A stretch of DNA of 64,000 nt, taken from Mangifera indica. Taxonomy: Eukaryota; Streptophyta; Magnoliopsida; Sapindales; Anacardiaceae. The translations under genes were made by a program, and so were the position numbers. This document shows, piece after piece, positions 11,404 through 23,036 of this stretch. The notes beneath the pieces are model-generated. The model worked only from the letters and a program-made list of their open reading frames with translations, made no database searches and was not told the origin of the DNA. How positions within the stretch are numbered: the stretch's first letter is position 1; each line of letters starts with the position of its first letter. The stretch spans positions 1,240,001 through 1,304,000 of the forward strand of contig NC_058150.1 in the NCBI RefSeq assembly GCF_011075055.1. Direction: 5' to 3'.

Positions 11404-14400
11404 ATGGGTAGAAGGAAAAAGAAAGCTGCTTTCAATGTTGAAGAAGTTGTGGAGTTCTTCAAGCATTTGTTGGAGGAAAAGCCTCTACTTCCGTATGTAA
11501 TTCCTTTGATTTTGCTTCTTTGGATCATTGAGAGATGGCTTTTCTCTTTCTCCAATTGGGTTACTCTAGCCATCGCGGTCTGGGCTACTTTGCAGGCTGG
11601 TCTCTTATTCTGTTCTATTGATACATGTATTCTTCTTTTGTTTTTCTCACTAACGGTTCATTTTTTCTTTGGTGAAATTTTTTTTAACGATTTTGAGTGT
11701 TAGCTGTACAAAGGTTTTTGTGTTAAAATGTATGTAACTGATGCTATGAAGGTTTCTGATGGGAATTATGGTACTTTAGTTTGCGCCATTCTATGGCTGT
11801 TGACTAGGTAGTTGAATCTAATTTAATTCTTTTTTTTTTTTTTGTGTTGTTTTTGCTATAGTGCCCATCAAGCAGATTTATGTGAAATATGAAAAAGATG
11901 AACAACGTTTTCTGCAAAATCCCTTTTGTTTCTGGGTCAACTTGTATGTGAAATATGAAAATTTTCAGTGACACTGGTTGCCATAGGAGTAGGAATTGAG
12001 TCTTTGCACGCAAATATGTTGTACTTTCTTTTAAATCTAGATATATTGATACTTTTAAGATATAATTGGTAATAACATGAAATATATCTCTTTTTCCTGC
12101 AGTATGGAAGCCATCAACGTCGGTTACTTAGAGAAGACTTGAACAAGAAGTGGAAGCAAGTCATATTGAACTCCTCGGTAGCTTTTCAATTCATATTGTC
12201 CCTTATTATCTTTTTATGTGGGATCTTAGGTTTCTTGTGTTGAATATATCTTCTCTCTCTCTCAGACTCTCTCTTTTAACGAGGAAATCTTTTGTCATAT
12301 ATTATGCAGCCAATCACACCACTGGAACACTGTGAATGGTTGAATAAATTGTTGATAGAAGTTTGGCCCAACTACATGAACCCAAAGTTTTCAATAAGGT
12401 TCTCACGCATGGTTGAGGTAAGAATATAGTGGTTCATATTAGTTTTTTTTTTGTAACTCATGCTGAGTACATATTCGTTGTTTTCTGAACTTTATGCTCA
12501 ATATTAGTTGGCATCTCTTAACAGATTCAGTTGGTCTTTACCACTAGAAATTTGCTAAAATTGTTTTGCTAGCATATCTGTGGACTTCTTTTGAACTGCT
12601 CCCTTTTCAGTTATGTCTTTGGTTTGTCAGGAAGACCCTTTTTTTCACATATTTGGATATATCTGAGTTCAATCTGATAATTAGTTACCCATGCAGGTGC
12701 ATCTCAAGATTTAGATTGTTTCAAGAACTTTGGGCCAATTCTTTTTTTTTTTTCTATCTAGATTTCATATATTGTACCCATTCTCTCTGCTAGTATGGAA
12801 ACATGTATCATGTATATAATTTTGTGTCTAAATATATTCCACCTGGATCTCAACTATTACTTCATATCAAAAGATCTTGTTTTTTGACTTTATTTCTTTC
12901 TACCATACTAGAAGTTATTATTTCATTGGGCAGATAGGGACCATTAGATAAGGATGAGAATAAAGTAATATTCATCGTATGGTCTATACTATATCTTCTT
13001 GTATTACAGGATGACCAAAACAATTGTTTTATTGTATTGGAGAATGACTTAAAAAATGAATGCTGACAGTTATATTTCACAGGTCCAGAAAGCACAAATA
13101 ACTATGAGCAATCATTTTATGACAATTTGAAAGGAGATGCAACTTTATACTCTTTGTTATTCCATGATAAATGTTTTCTTTTGAATCATGATTAACTAAA
13201 TCATTTATTACTAAAGAAGTTTTCAGTTCTTAATTACCTTCTTTAGTTTGATCATATTTGTCTGTGAAGAACTTGATCAAACACACAAAAGGATGAATTT
13301 TAATTGTCAATTATATATCTCAAAGTTCTCCTAACTAAATCTTCTTTCATGCAGAAACGATTAAAGCACCGCAAATCAAGGCTCATAGTAAGTAATCTTC
13401 CTATTACTTATTTGTAATTATTAAATTAACGACTTGTAATATATGATTTCTAGATGTGGGCTAGAATGTCGTATTCAAAGCATTTCTGCATTTATAAAAT
13501 TGAACTAGGAGTGTCTGTTTGCTTGCTAGGGGAAAAAATTTAAAAATTAATAATTGCTCTCAAGCTTGCAAGTAAATTAAAGTTTAATGATAATTTATGT
13601 AGTTCCCTTGAGTGTCATGTATATCAATGGAAAGAAGGTGAATTTTATGTAGTTGTCTATACGAGCGTCGGCATGGGTGGACATGGACAGGGCTTTCATG
13701 TCGACATTGTCCAACGTGCCAAAATTTATGTGAGGATACATACCCTTAGGAAATTTTGAGTTGATGCTAACAGCATGAAGCGTGTTTATTGACAAAGATT
13801 ATCATTTATGCAGGAAAAAATTGAATTGCAGGAGTTCTCACTAGGTTCAACTTCGCCTTTGTTGGGTCTTAACGGAACTCGCTGGTCTTCCTTAGGTGAT
13901 CAGGTTTGGTTCCCGGTTTCGCTTTTAGAATTTTTAAAGTTTCATTTTTATAGGGCACTCTTGAAATTTAAGCTGTCCATTTTTTTTTTTTTATATTTAT
14001 AGGTACAGTTTGGAAGGTGATAAGCACATGCATAAGCTTTAAGGTGCATGTGTCTTAGCCAGAGAGTGCAAAAATATGTTGAAACTAAAGAATAGCTATG
14101 TATTTTTGTCATCTACAAAAGGATTTACTATACCCTATTATTATTTTGCACCTTTGTGAAGTGCTACAATAGGATTGCCAATCTAAAACCTGGACCTTTC
14201 AAATCCAATATATTAATTTGGTTAATGTGTAAATGTCATTAACTTATTCCTTTATTTGCTTCTTTGAAAGGGAGTATAGATAGTTATTTATATGATTAAT
14301 GAAATTCTGAGAATGGGAGAGAATGCTTTAGTTCTCCTCCTGATCACAGGATATTGCTCTGGTATTTGAGGTGTTCAAGCCTGCAACGTAATTTACTCTT

Positions 14401-17400
14401 GACACCATATATTTCCTGAAAGGCTATGCAATTAATAATTGCAATTTAGCATGATCTATCACACATTTAAGAGGTGTAAACTGTAGCATGGAGAGGAATG
14501 ATAGTTCAGAATTAAATAATTCACATTGTATAATTTGATACTAATTTTTAGTAGTATTTGCTACTGCTTCATTTTTTGGCATGATTGTTTACTTTTCAAC
14601 ATGTAAGTTGTAAAATTTTTCTAAGACTTTAACAAGGCATCAGTTCCTCTATTGACAGAAAGTTATGCGTGTTGGTTTTGACTGGGACACCAATGACCTA
14701 AGCATCTTGTTGCTTGCCAAGTTGGCGAAGCCATTACTTGGGACTGCCAAAATTGTTATCAACAGTCTCCACATTAAGGGTGATGTATGTCATGTTTATT
14801 TTCCTTTCATTCATTTTAAATTTTTTGGCCCCTGTTGAAAAGGAATTTATCTTGTTAAAGTTGAAGCTTACTTTTCTATTTGATTATGTGTTTTTGGTCA
14901 TAGGTTAGACGTTGTAAACCATGTGTATAGCCTTCTGTTACTAAATTATAGCCATGCAGCAGGAATTTTAATTTGTCAGCCTCTGTTACTTGTTCCCCAG
15001 GTATCTTTTTAAGAATTGAAGCAAAATAGTTACTTTGCTTATGAGTAAGTGGAAATGACCTTAGAGTCACTGAGGTTATGATTAAGCTCTCATGCAGAAA
15101 TCTAATTGACTGGAAAACTGTTTCTTTTTATGGTTCTATTTTATATGAATTGTTGTTAACATTGAAGGACCATGGCTTTGCTGCATCATTTATTTTCTCT
15201 GTTTTTGTTTGTACTCATCTTAATGCTTTGTGTATTAAAGACATTAAATCCTGGGTTAATTCCTTTGATTTGATGTTTCTGAAGTTTATGTACCTTGAAG
15301 TTTTGATAGTATTGATTGTTGTCAAAATTAATTCCCTAGTTCACATTTTACAGCTTCTATTGATGCCAATTCTGGAAGGGAGAGCACTTTTGTATTCATT
15401 TGTATCTGTGCCAGAAGTGAGAATAGGAGTTGCATTTGGAAGTGGAGGAAGTCAATCTCTACCTGCCACGGAGCTGCCTGGTGTTTCATCTTGGCTGGTT
15501 CGTTTTTTAAGTGTTTATATTCACATCCAGATATATGGAAATCTGAAATTGTCTTTATCTTAAATGTTCTGAATTTAAATTTAACTTATCGCTATGATTT
15601 CCACTAGAAAAAGTTAAGCAAATTAATCTAATGAATATTCTGCAAAATTTAGTGCTGTGTGCTGCCTGTTGTACAACAGAAACTAGTTTTAGAACAATTG
15701 TGGAAAAGCTCCTACTTTGATTATATCTAGGGCACACAAAATCATTTCTTGGTGTAATGACACAAATTCTTATATTAAAAGAAAGAATTTCAAGAAATTA
15801 TGCTGTTTATACAATACATATATTTTTGCGGCATCTTGGTCCATTCTGTCTATAGTTTCTAGTCTGATTAGCTTTCAAATTTTCCCTGCCTCATTGAAGG
15901 TTTATTTAGATTTATCTTTTTCAAATGCAATATTACTATAAAATAGCGACAATACAGTATTGCAAGTTTGATGGTTGTAGCATCGTTTGTATTTTAGTTT
16001 AGAATAGAGATGGAGGGAGCAGCATGATGTGGCATCCTCTTGTTTGTTCCCTCTAATGTACTATAATGTTAACTGACAGTTAAACTGGTTGTTTCCACTT
16101 AACAACTAATTAAATATTGTCAATCATTGTTCTTTTTTTTTGAAAACTCTTCATTTCTGAGTTTTAACAGTGTTGGTCCTTCTGAGCGCATTATCGTTAT
16201 GTTCTCTATTTTTAAATTTATATCCTTGAATTTCCAATGTTATCATGCAATCTCTCTACTCCCTTCTTCATTAATCAACTGAAGCTATTGATAAATTAGT
16301 TAATTGTAATTACACCTTTTTATCGACTTAGGAAGAGGTAATAGTGCATTCATACATTTCAACCTCACAGGTATTTTAAGTAGATTAAAAGTCTCATCTT
16401 TCTTGATATTTAATCCTTGTGCTTGGGATGAGTAATTAGGTCAGTAGGTAAGTTAACTATGATCATCTCATCTGAAATCTTGTCTGTAAGTCCCAAATTG
16501 AGCTGTTTTTGCATGGTTCTCAAGGCTTATGCGATCAAGCAGTTTAGCTTAAATTTATACATGGAAAAGAAACTACTTCAATGTTTTGGTGGGTTATGCA
16601 TTGCATGGGTTTACTATAGTGCTAGGATATAATTTCTAGTAAATGCTACTTTTTTGTGCTGGCAATGATCTTTTTTCCCTCATGCAGGTTAAACTTTTCA
16701 ATGACACATTAGTTAAGACAATGGTTGAACCTCGCCGCCGATGTCTCTCTTTGCCAGCAGTAGATTTGAGGAAAAAGGCTGTTGGTGGTATCATTTATGT
16801 GAAAGTTGTTTCTGCTAGTAAACTTTTTAGATGTAGTTTAAGAGGAAGCCCATCAAGGAGGCAAACAAATCCTGCAGACTGTAGTTTAGAAGAGCGCTAT
16901 GATGACAAAGATCTGCAGACGTTTGTGGAGATTGAACTTGAAGAATTAACCAGGAGAACAAATGTCAGACCAGGCTCAGATCCCAGATGGGATTCAACAT
17001 TTAATATGGTTTTACATGAAGAAACAGGAATAATACGGTTCCACCTTTATGAGTTCACACTCAATAGTGTCAAGTATGATTATCTAGCAAGTTGTGAAGT
17101 CAAGGTACTATGCTGTTACGTTACTTTTGTCTCCAATGATAAATGCATTAGTCGTGGCACTTTGATCTGTGACTTAACTGGTTTCTTGGAGTGACATTAA
17201 ATTTTCACTGTAGCATGTGTAGTAGATGTTTTCCCTTACTACATCTTGAAATCTTTTTGGAATATCTAGCTGAATGGAATGTTTAAATGCTGATGGAGAA
17301 TAAGTTTTTGTTTTAACTTGTTTTGACTAAGCTTGTTTCAGTATTCTCATTTTCATCTATTAAAATATTAAGAGATAAAGTACATCATCGGCATATTGGC

Positions 17401-20306
17401 AATAGCAAGAGGATCATGTTGCAAACTAATACACATTTAGTCTCTTCAAAATAATCTATCTTGCTTTCAGCATAAGTTCTATGCATAGTAGTAGTCATAT
17501 CATCTGCTTTACCATCAGCGAAGTCCTTTTTTATGCAGGTCAAGTATGATGCAGACGATTCCACAACCTTTTGGGCAATAGGGCCTGACTCTGGTATAAT
17601 AGCCAAGCATGCAGAATTTTGTGGAAAAGAAGTTGAAATGACTGTTCCTTTTGAGGGGGTCAATTCAGGGGAGGTATTGTTCTCGTAATTTCATTGCAAG
17701 TAGTAATGGGCATCAAGATTCCTCTCTTTGCTGTCATCTTGGTGATAAAGTAGAGCATGAATTGCATTAAGCAGTTTTTGGCTGAATGAATGAATTACTA
17801 GTTAATCAAATTAGTATTGACTGGTTTTGTGAGAGGATGGAAAATTATTCTGTCTGCTTATACAACTATTTTTATGTCCCACCTACCTATTTTAGACTGA
17901 AGTTTTCTTTCAAATTTTGAATATTGATTTCATTGAATTTCCTCTAAACTTTCATTTGGTTTAGGATGAAATTGAGGTAATCACTCATTCAGTTTGCATC
18001 AGGCAAATATACCTGTATAACTTAATAGTTTTCTTGTTTAAATGCATTTTGCAGTTGGCTGTGAGTCTTGTGTTGAGGGAGTGGCAATTTTCAGATGGTT
18101 CACATAGCTTGACCAATTTTCGCAGTGGCTCACGGCAATCACTAAATGGTACATCAAATTTTCTTTCAAGAACTGGAAGGAAAATTAATGTAACTGTTGT
18201 GGAAGGAAAGGGTCTTCAGAAAGAAAAATCGGGAAAGTGTGATCCATATGTCAAATTGCAATATGGAAAGGTCTGGTTGTCTTTCCATGATAATGTTGTT
18301 GTATATCAAGGTTACAAATTGTTACATGTATAATCTGTATTATTATTATGATCACTCATGCTCTAATGTCTATGCTTTTATTATTATTTTTTTTTCAGAG
18401 TCTCCAAAGAACAAGGACTGCACACGGTTTTAGTCCTACCTGGAATCAGAAATTTGAACTTGATGAGATAGGAGATGATGAATACCTTAAGATAAAATGC
18501 TACAGTGAAGAAACCTTTGGAGATGATAACATTGGTAGTGCCCGGGTGAATTTGGAAGGACTTGTGGAAGGGTCAATTAGAGATATGTGGGTACCTCTTG
18601 AAAAGGTCACTTCTGGAGAACTTAGGCTTCAAATAACAGTGAGAGTTGACGATTGTGAAGGATCAAGGGTATGCTTTCATTGGTGAATCAAATAAACCTT
18701 TGAATGCTTTTAGAAAAGCAAAAATTATAATAATTTAAAAAACTAGAAATATAATCAAAATAAAAGCTCTTGATGACTTTTAAAGTTTAGGTTTGAGTTT
18801 CCTAATCCATATATTTTACAGTAGATGGAACAAGTGTGCAAACACTTGTCTTGATATGATGATTTTTGTGCTTGATTTTTAGCTAGACTGGGCCAATATA
18901 AACACATATTTTGAATCTTACATTTGTTTTAAGGAACATAGCCATGAATAATTATTGTTTGACTGGGCCAATATCCCTAAAAGTGCATGTGCAGGCATTT
19001 GTGCAAGAACGATAGTTCTAATACTCTTCTTTTTTTTTTCCCTGGTTATTTTCAGAGTTCAAATTCAAGCCCAGACAATGGTTGGATTGAACTTGTTATT
19101 GTTGAAGGGCGAGACCTTGTTGCTGCGGATCTCAGGGGGACGAGTGATCCATATGTGAGAGTGCAGTATGGAGACTTAAAGAAGAGAACAAAGGTCTGGA
19201 ACAGCTCATTTATGATTTTTATGACATTGATGTTCTAGGCCTTTCTTGTCCCTACCTAGGGTTAAATTTTGCATCAATCTCTTTTGACCCTGTTTTGACT
19301 ACATAGCACTTCTGGTGCCTGTGAAAAATGACATAGAAATAACTGATAATTTGTCTTCTGAGGTACTCCAGTTGGTTGTGACTGGCCTTTTTCTGCTTCC
19401 CCTTTCTCATGTTTGCACTAGTCAACATGAACCTCATGTGAGTAGTGAAAAGGAAACCATTGTACTTTTGATGGTTTGGCTTGTGTATTAGAAAATATCA
19501 AAGATCACACCCATGTTCTGCTAAAAATGGTTAATTCTTTTTTATACTGTAGTTAATGATTGAAGTTTTATGCTATTTGATTCTAAGTTAATCAATAATA
19601 TGGCCTTGCACTGGCTGTCTTTTAGGTTATCTATAGAACTTTAAATCCTCAATGGAATCAGACCTTAGAGTTTCTGGATGACGGCAGTCCCCTGATGCTG
19701 TTTGTGAAAGACCACAATGCTTTACTACCCACGTCAAGTATCGGTGATTGTGTTGTAGAATATCAGAGATTGCCTCCTAACGAAATGGCTGACAAGTGGA
19801 TACCCCTCCAAGGAGTGACAAGGGGAGAGATCCACGTTCAAATAACAAGAAGAATTCCTGAGCTACAGAAGAGACCTAGTTTGGATTCTGAGCCATCTCT
19901 AATAAAATCACGCCAAATTTCTAGCCAGGTAACACCATGATTTCCAAGACTTTTTGTTATTTGCATCTTCATTTTACAATTATTCTCTCTGTTCATCTTC
20001 GTGTTTGCATTAGGAAAATATGACAGGTTTTTGCGTAGCTTGATTACTTTGATTCTGAAATGTTGATTTATGAATTCTTATCAGATGAAACAAATGATAA
20101 ACAAATTTCAATCTATGATTGAGGATTGCGATATTAAAGGACTTTCAACTGCTTTGAGTGAGCTGGAAACTCTTGAAGATACACAAGAAGAATACATGAC
20201 ACAGCTTGAGACTGAACAAATGCTCCTACTCGACAAGATCAAAGAGCTTGGTCAGGAAATTTTCCATTCATCACCTTTGATGAACGGAAAATCTTCCGAA
20301 AACTGA
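11404..20306 (+). CDS. Synaptotagmin-like SMP/C2-domain protein (NTMC2T3/SYTF type)
   Basis: Fourteen exons by my model: 11404-11595, 12103-12177, 12310-12417, 13355-13388, 13814-13903, 14659-14784, 15354-15497, 16688-17104, 17539-17673, 18055-18270, 18399-18668, 19056-19193, 19626-19928 and 20085-20306, about 822 residues. The N-terminus has a basic stretch and hydrophobic anchor (LLPYVIPLILLLWIIERW). An SMP-like lipid-transfer region follows (exons 2-8, with LLGTAKIVINSLHIKGD and ELPGVSSWL). C2 domains follow, with IIYVKVVSASKL, INVTVVEGKGLQ...GKCDPYVKLQYG and IELVIVEGRDLVAADLRGTSDPYVRVQYG; the last keeps the Ca-binding Asp cluster. The C-terminus is a coiled coil. Such proteins tether the ER to other membranes and move lipids. 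Two oddities: the first intron needs a GC donor, and exon 4 carries one base too many for the frame (see findings). From memory the ortholog is At3g18370. Confidence 0.9.
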
Positions 20307-20581
20307 GCCATACCCTTGCAAGTTTCAACGTCACCAATTTTCGCTTGCATGAAAAATTGTTCATACAGATTATGTATGTGATTTCCCAACTATAAGTCCT
20401 TGTAATTGAAGTCAACCTTAGAGATAATTAATTTTGGAAATTGGCAGTTGTACACTATTACTGTTTGTACTCTTTCAATGCAGCTTTTTGATATATCAAA
20501 AGAAAAGTAATGAGCATCATAAGTTACAACAGATTTACTGGCTTAGATGTGAAAAATAGATAGATCATTCTCTTGAAGTGT

Positions 20582-22209
20582 TCAAGGATAACTACACTGA
20601 AACTTCGGGAGGATGTCTTGGATGATCCAAGATGCCATGAAGCCATTGGCCTTGTGGGTCGAATGGATGCCATCCCAGCTAATGCGTTCAAGGGGATTTG
20701 CACAGACTGGCACGCCTGGAGTTCCACAAATCCTTGAAGCACTGAAATCATACTCTCCACCGAGCCCGCAGCAGGCTTTTTGCGCCGTTGCGGCATCAAA
20801 ACCTGTTTATGTACATACACAAACAATAAAGGAACTTCACTAACTTCAGGATAATTCTCCTGAAGTTCTGATTTCAAGATACAAGACACGAAAAACTCAC
20901 CGAGAGAATGAACATTTTGAAGAATCCACATGTATGCACTGAAATAATCTCCATATACTATGACCACATCAGGGTATTCCATCTTTAATTCCTCAAGGGT
21001 TTGCTGAAGATGCTGATTGTGATAAATTGCCAAGTTATTCAACTCCTTCAGGCAGTGAAGCTCATCATAAGCTGCAGAATCAGTGGTCTGGAAGAGTGTC
21101 AAATAGCTCGGAAAACATCCTATTGGAAAGTTTCCCGGAACAACAATTCTTCTAGCACCATAGCCAATGACTCTCTGCATCCAAAACCCAGAATTAACAG
21201 AGAAATTCAACTCTAATAATTGGGAAGTAACTAATTAAGAATAAGGATGTTATAATTCTAGACAAATCCTACATAGACAGCATAAAAGATGTTGGGTATG
21301 GACATCTCAACCTGTGAGTTCTTAAACTGTCAGGACACTGTGAACGTGTGTTCATAATGAACAATACGTTGGTAGGGCTATTAGACCAGGTTGTCATAAA
21401 AATACTTACTGTAGCAGCTTCCTTGATGGCTTGGACAACATCGGGCACCAAAAGCGTAACCTCCTCAAGAGATTTACCTCTAAAAAGTGCATAATTATAG
21501 TCATTTCCTCCGATCTCCCCAACCATGAAGAGAGTATTGTTGAGTTTGTTCAAACAGTCTATCAAAGAGTCAAACATACAAGTAAAATACGTAATTTTGA
21601 GTCTATTTCTAATAAGAACTGCTTTGTTGAGTATGAGGCACTGACCTGTTGTGTTGCAAACTGATCCGTTGAAATAAGTGAACATCCAGTCAAGTTGTTT
21701 ATCAAGAGAACTGTTAGTTACTGGGGATGAAATGCTTTTCTCTGCTAAAGTGTGTGCAGGTAAAGCAGTAGCCCCTGCAACAGCGAAATTCATTCCACTA
21801 TCCAGACTGCGTGGATTCGGATTCAAGTAGGCTTCAAGAAAGGGAAGAGCAGCTGATATTGCTGCAAAAGTTTGCAAAGAATGCTATTTTAAACAGAAGC
21901 CAAACTAACAAAGAAGAAGAAAATGGATTATTTCTTACTGAAAAAGTCGATTATGAGTAACCCGTCTGAGCATCTACCAGTTGCATTCATGAAGAAGTAT
22001 TGTCCATAGGGACGGCGAGCACACACAACTTGAGGGTTCTCTCGAACGAGATTGCCCGTGTCTGATATCGAGTCTCCAAGCTGATAAATTGTTTTGATCC
22101 CACATTTCTCAAGAAGATTCTCATTGCATGAAGCTGGAGAAACAAGAAGAAAGACAGCACCGAGCAAAAGAACAAAAGAGAAAAGCAAGTTGTTGATGGT
22201 AGCAGCCAT
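20582..22209 (-). CDS. GDSL esterase/lipase, secreted (tandem copy 1)
   Basis: Five exons on the minus strand: 22209-21939, 21861-21646, 21558-21410, 21174-20901 and 20802-20582, giving 376 residues, a normal length for plant GDSL enzymes. Residues 1-28 are a signal peptide ending around SPASC. All four catalytic blocks are present: block I GDSISDTGN (nucleophile Ser47), block II NFAVAGATAL, block III GEIGGNDYNY, block V DGIHSTH (Asp347, His350). These enzymes hydrolyse acyl esters in the cell wall or apoplast. The protein resembles the group that includes acetylajmalan esterase, but the substrate cannot be predicted. It ends 275 bp from the convergent SYT-like gene. The intron positions match those of the neighbour at 23002-25790, so the pair arose by tandem duplication. 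Confidence 0.92.
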
Positions 22210-22938
22210 TAAAGCTCAAAACAAACAAGAATTATATGGTTCGAATATGACTCCACCATTTCAACCAAAACGGCTGTTCAAACTCTTTGTTTAACATGAG
22301 AAAATATATACATTGATCGTCAACTTCAACAGGAAGCAGCCCATCAGCTAAATAAATTATCCACCGAATATATGCCATCCCAGTGATGATTTCTATTAAT
22401 AGCAACTGCAAATTTCATGCCATTAATTATCACGAGTAGTGCATGATGCTTTCGGGTTCAAGCAGGCAACAAAAAATAAAAGGGAAACCGGCTGATTGTG
22501 CTGCGGACGATCAGCTAGTGGCATCAAATTAACCCACAACTCTTAAGACGATCATGTGCACTGCATGAAGGAGGACGAACAGCAAGAAAGAGATCATCAA
22601 TAAGAGGTGGTAGAATCCGATGCTCAAATATGCGAACTACAATATTAACTGTTTGTTATATATATAGTATGATTACAAACATGCTTAAGGGGTGGATTCC
22701 ATCAAAGCTCGGATTAACGTAGGGCTCAAGTAAACCTAGTTTGAGTTTGAATCAATTGAGTTATTGGAAATTGGTGGATAACTTCTTCTCCTTTGGGACG
22801 GTTTCTTTGGCGAACTCATCACCAACTAACTATTCTAAATTTGAACCAAACTTGAGGTGCCTCTTGTGCAGGTTTGGCTTGTCACTGTCACAAAACTGAT
22901 CGATCAAGAACAAATATTTTATTAATCAGAGAGTTTCT
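22210..22938. other. Intergenic between the two GDSL genes
   Basis: About 730 bp. The right-strand promoter of GDSL copy 1 lies near 22210-22330 (a TATATATTTT stretch on the minus strand near 22301-22310). The rest shows degenerate TTGAGTTTGAATC-like words (22690-22870). No gene is visible. Confidence 0.55.
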
Positions 22939-23036
22939 TTGAATGCTCATGTTCAAGAACTACACTGAAACTTTGGAGTCACTTTGTTTGAGTGCTAGTT
23001 TTCAAGAACTACATTGAAGTTTTGGCAGGATATCGC
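22939..23036. repeat. 49-bp tandem duplication of the GDSL copy 2 stop-codon region
   Basis: The sequence around the last codons and stop of GDSL copy 2 (TTCAAGAACTACATTGAAG at 23001) is repeated 49 bp away as TTCAAGAACTACACTGAAA at 22952, with matching flanks (TTGAATGCT / TTGAGTGCT). The outer copy lies in the 3' UTR. Confidence 0.7.
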
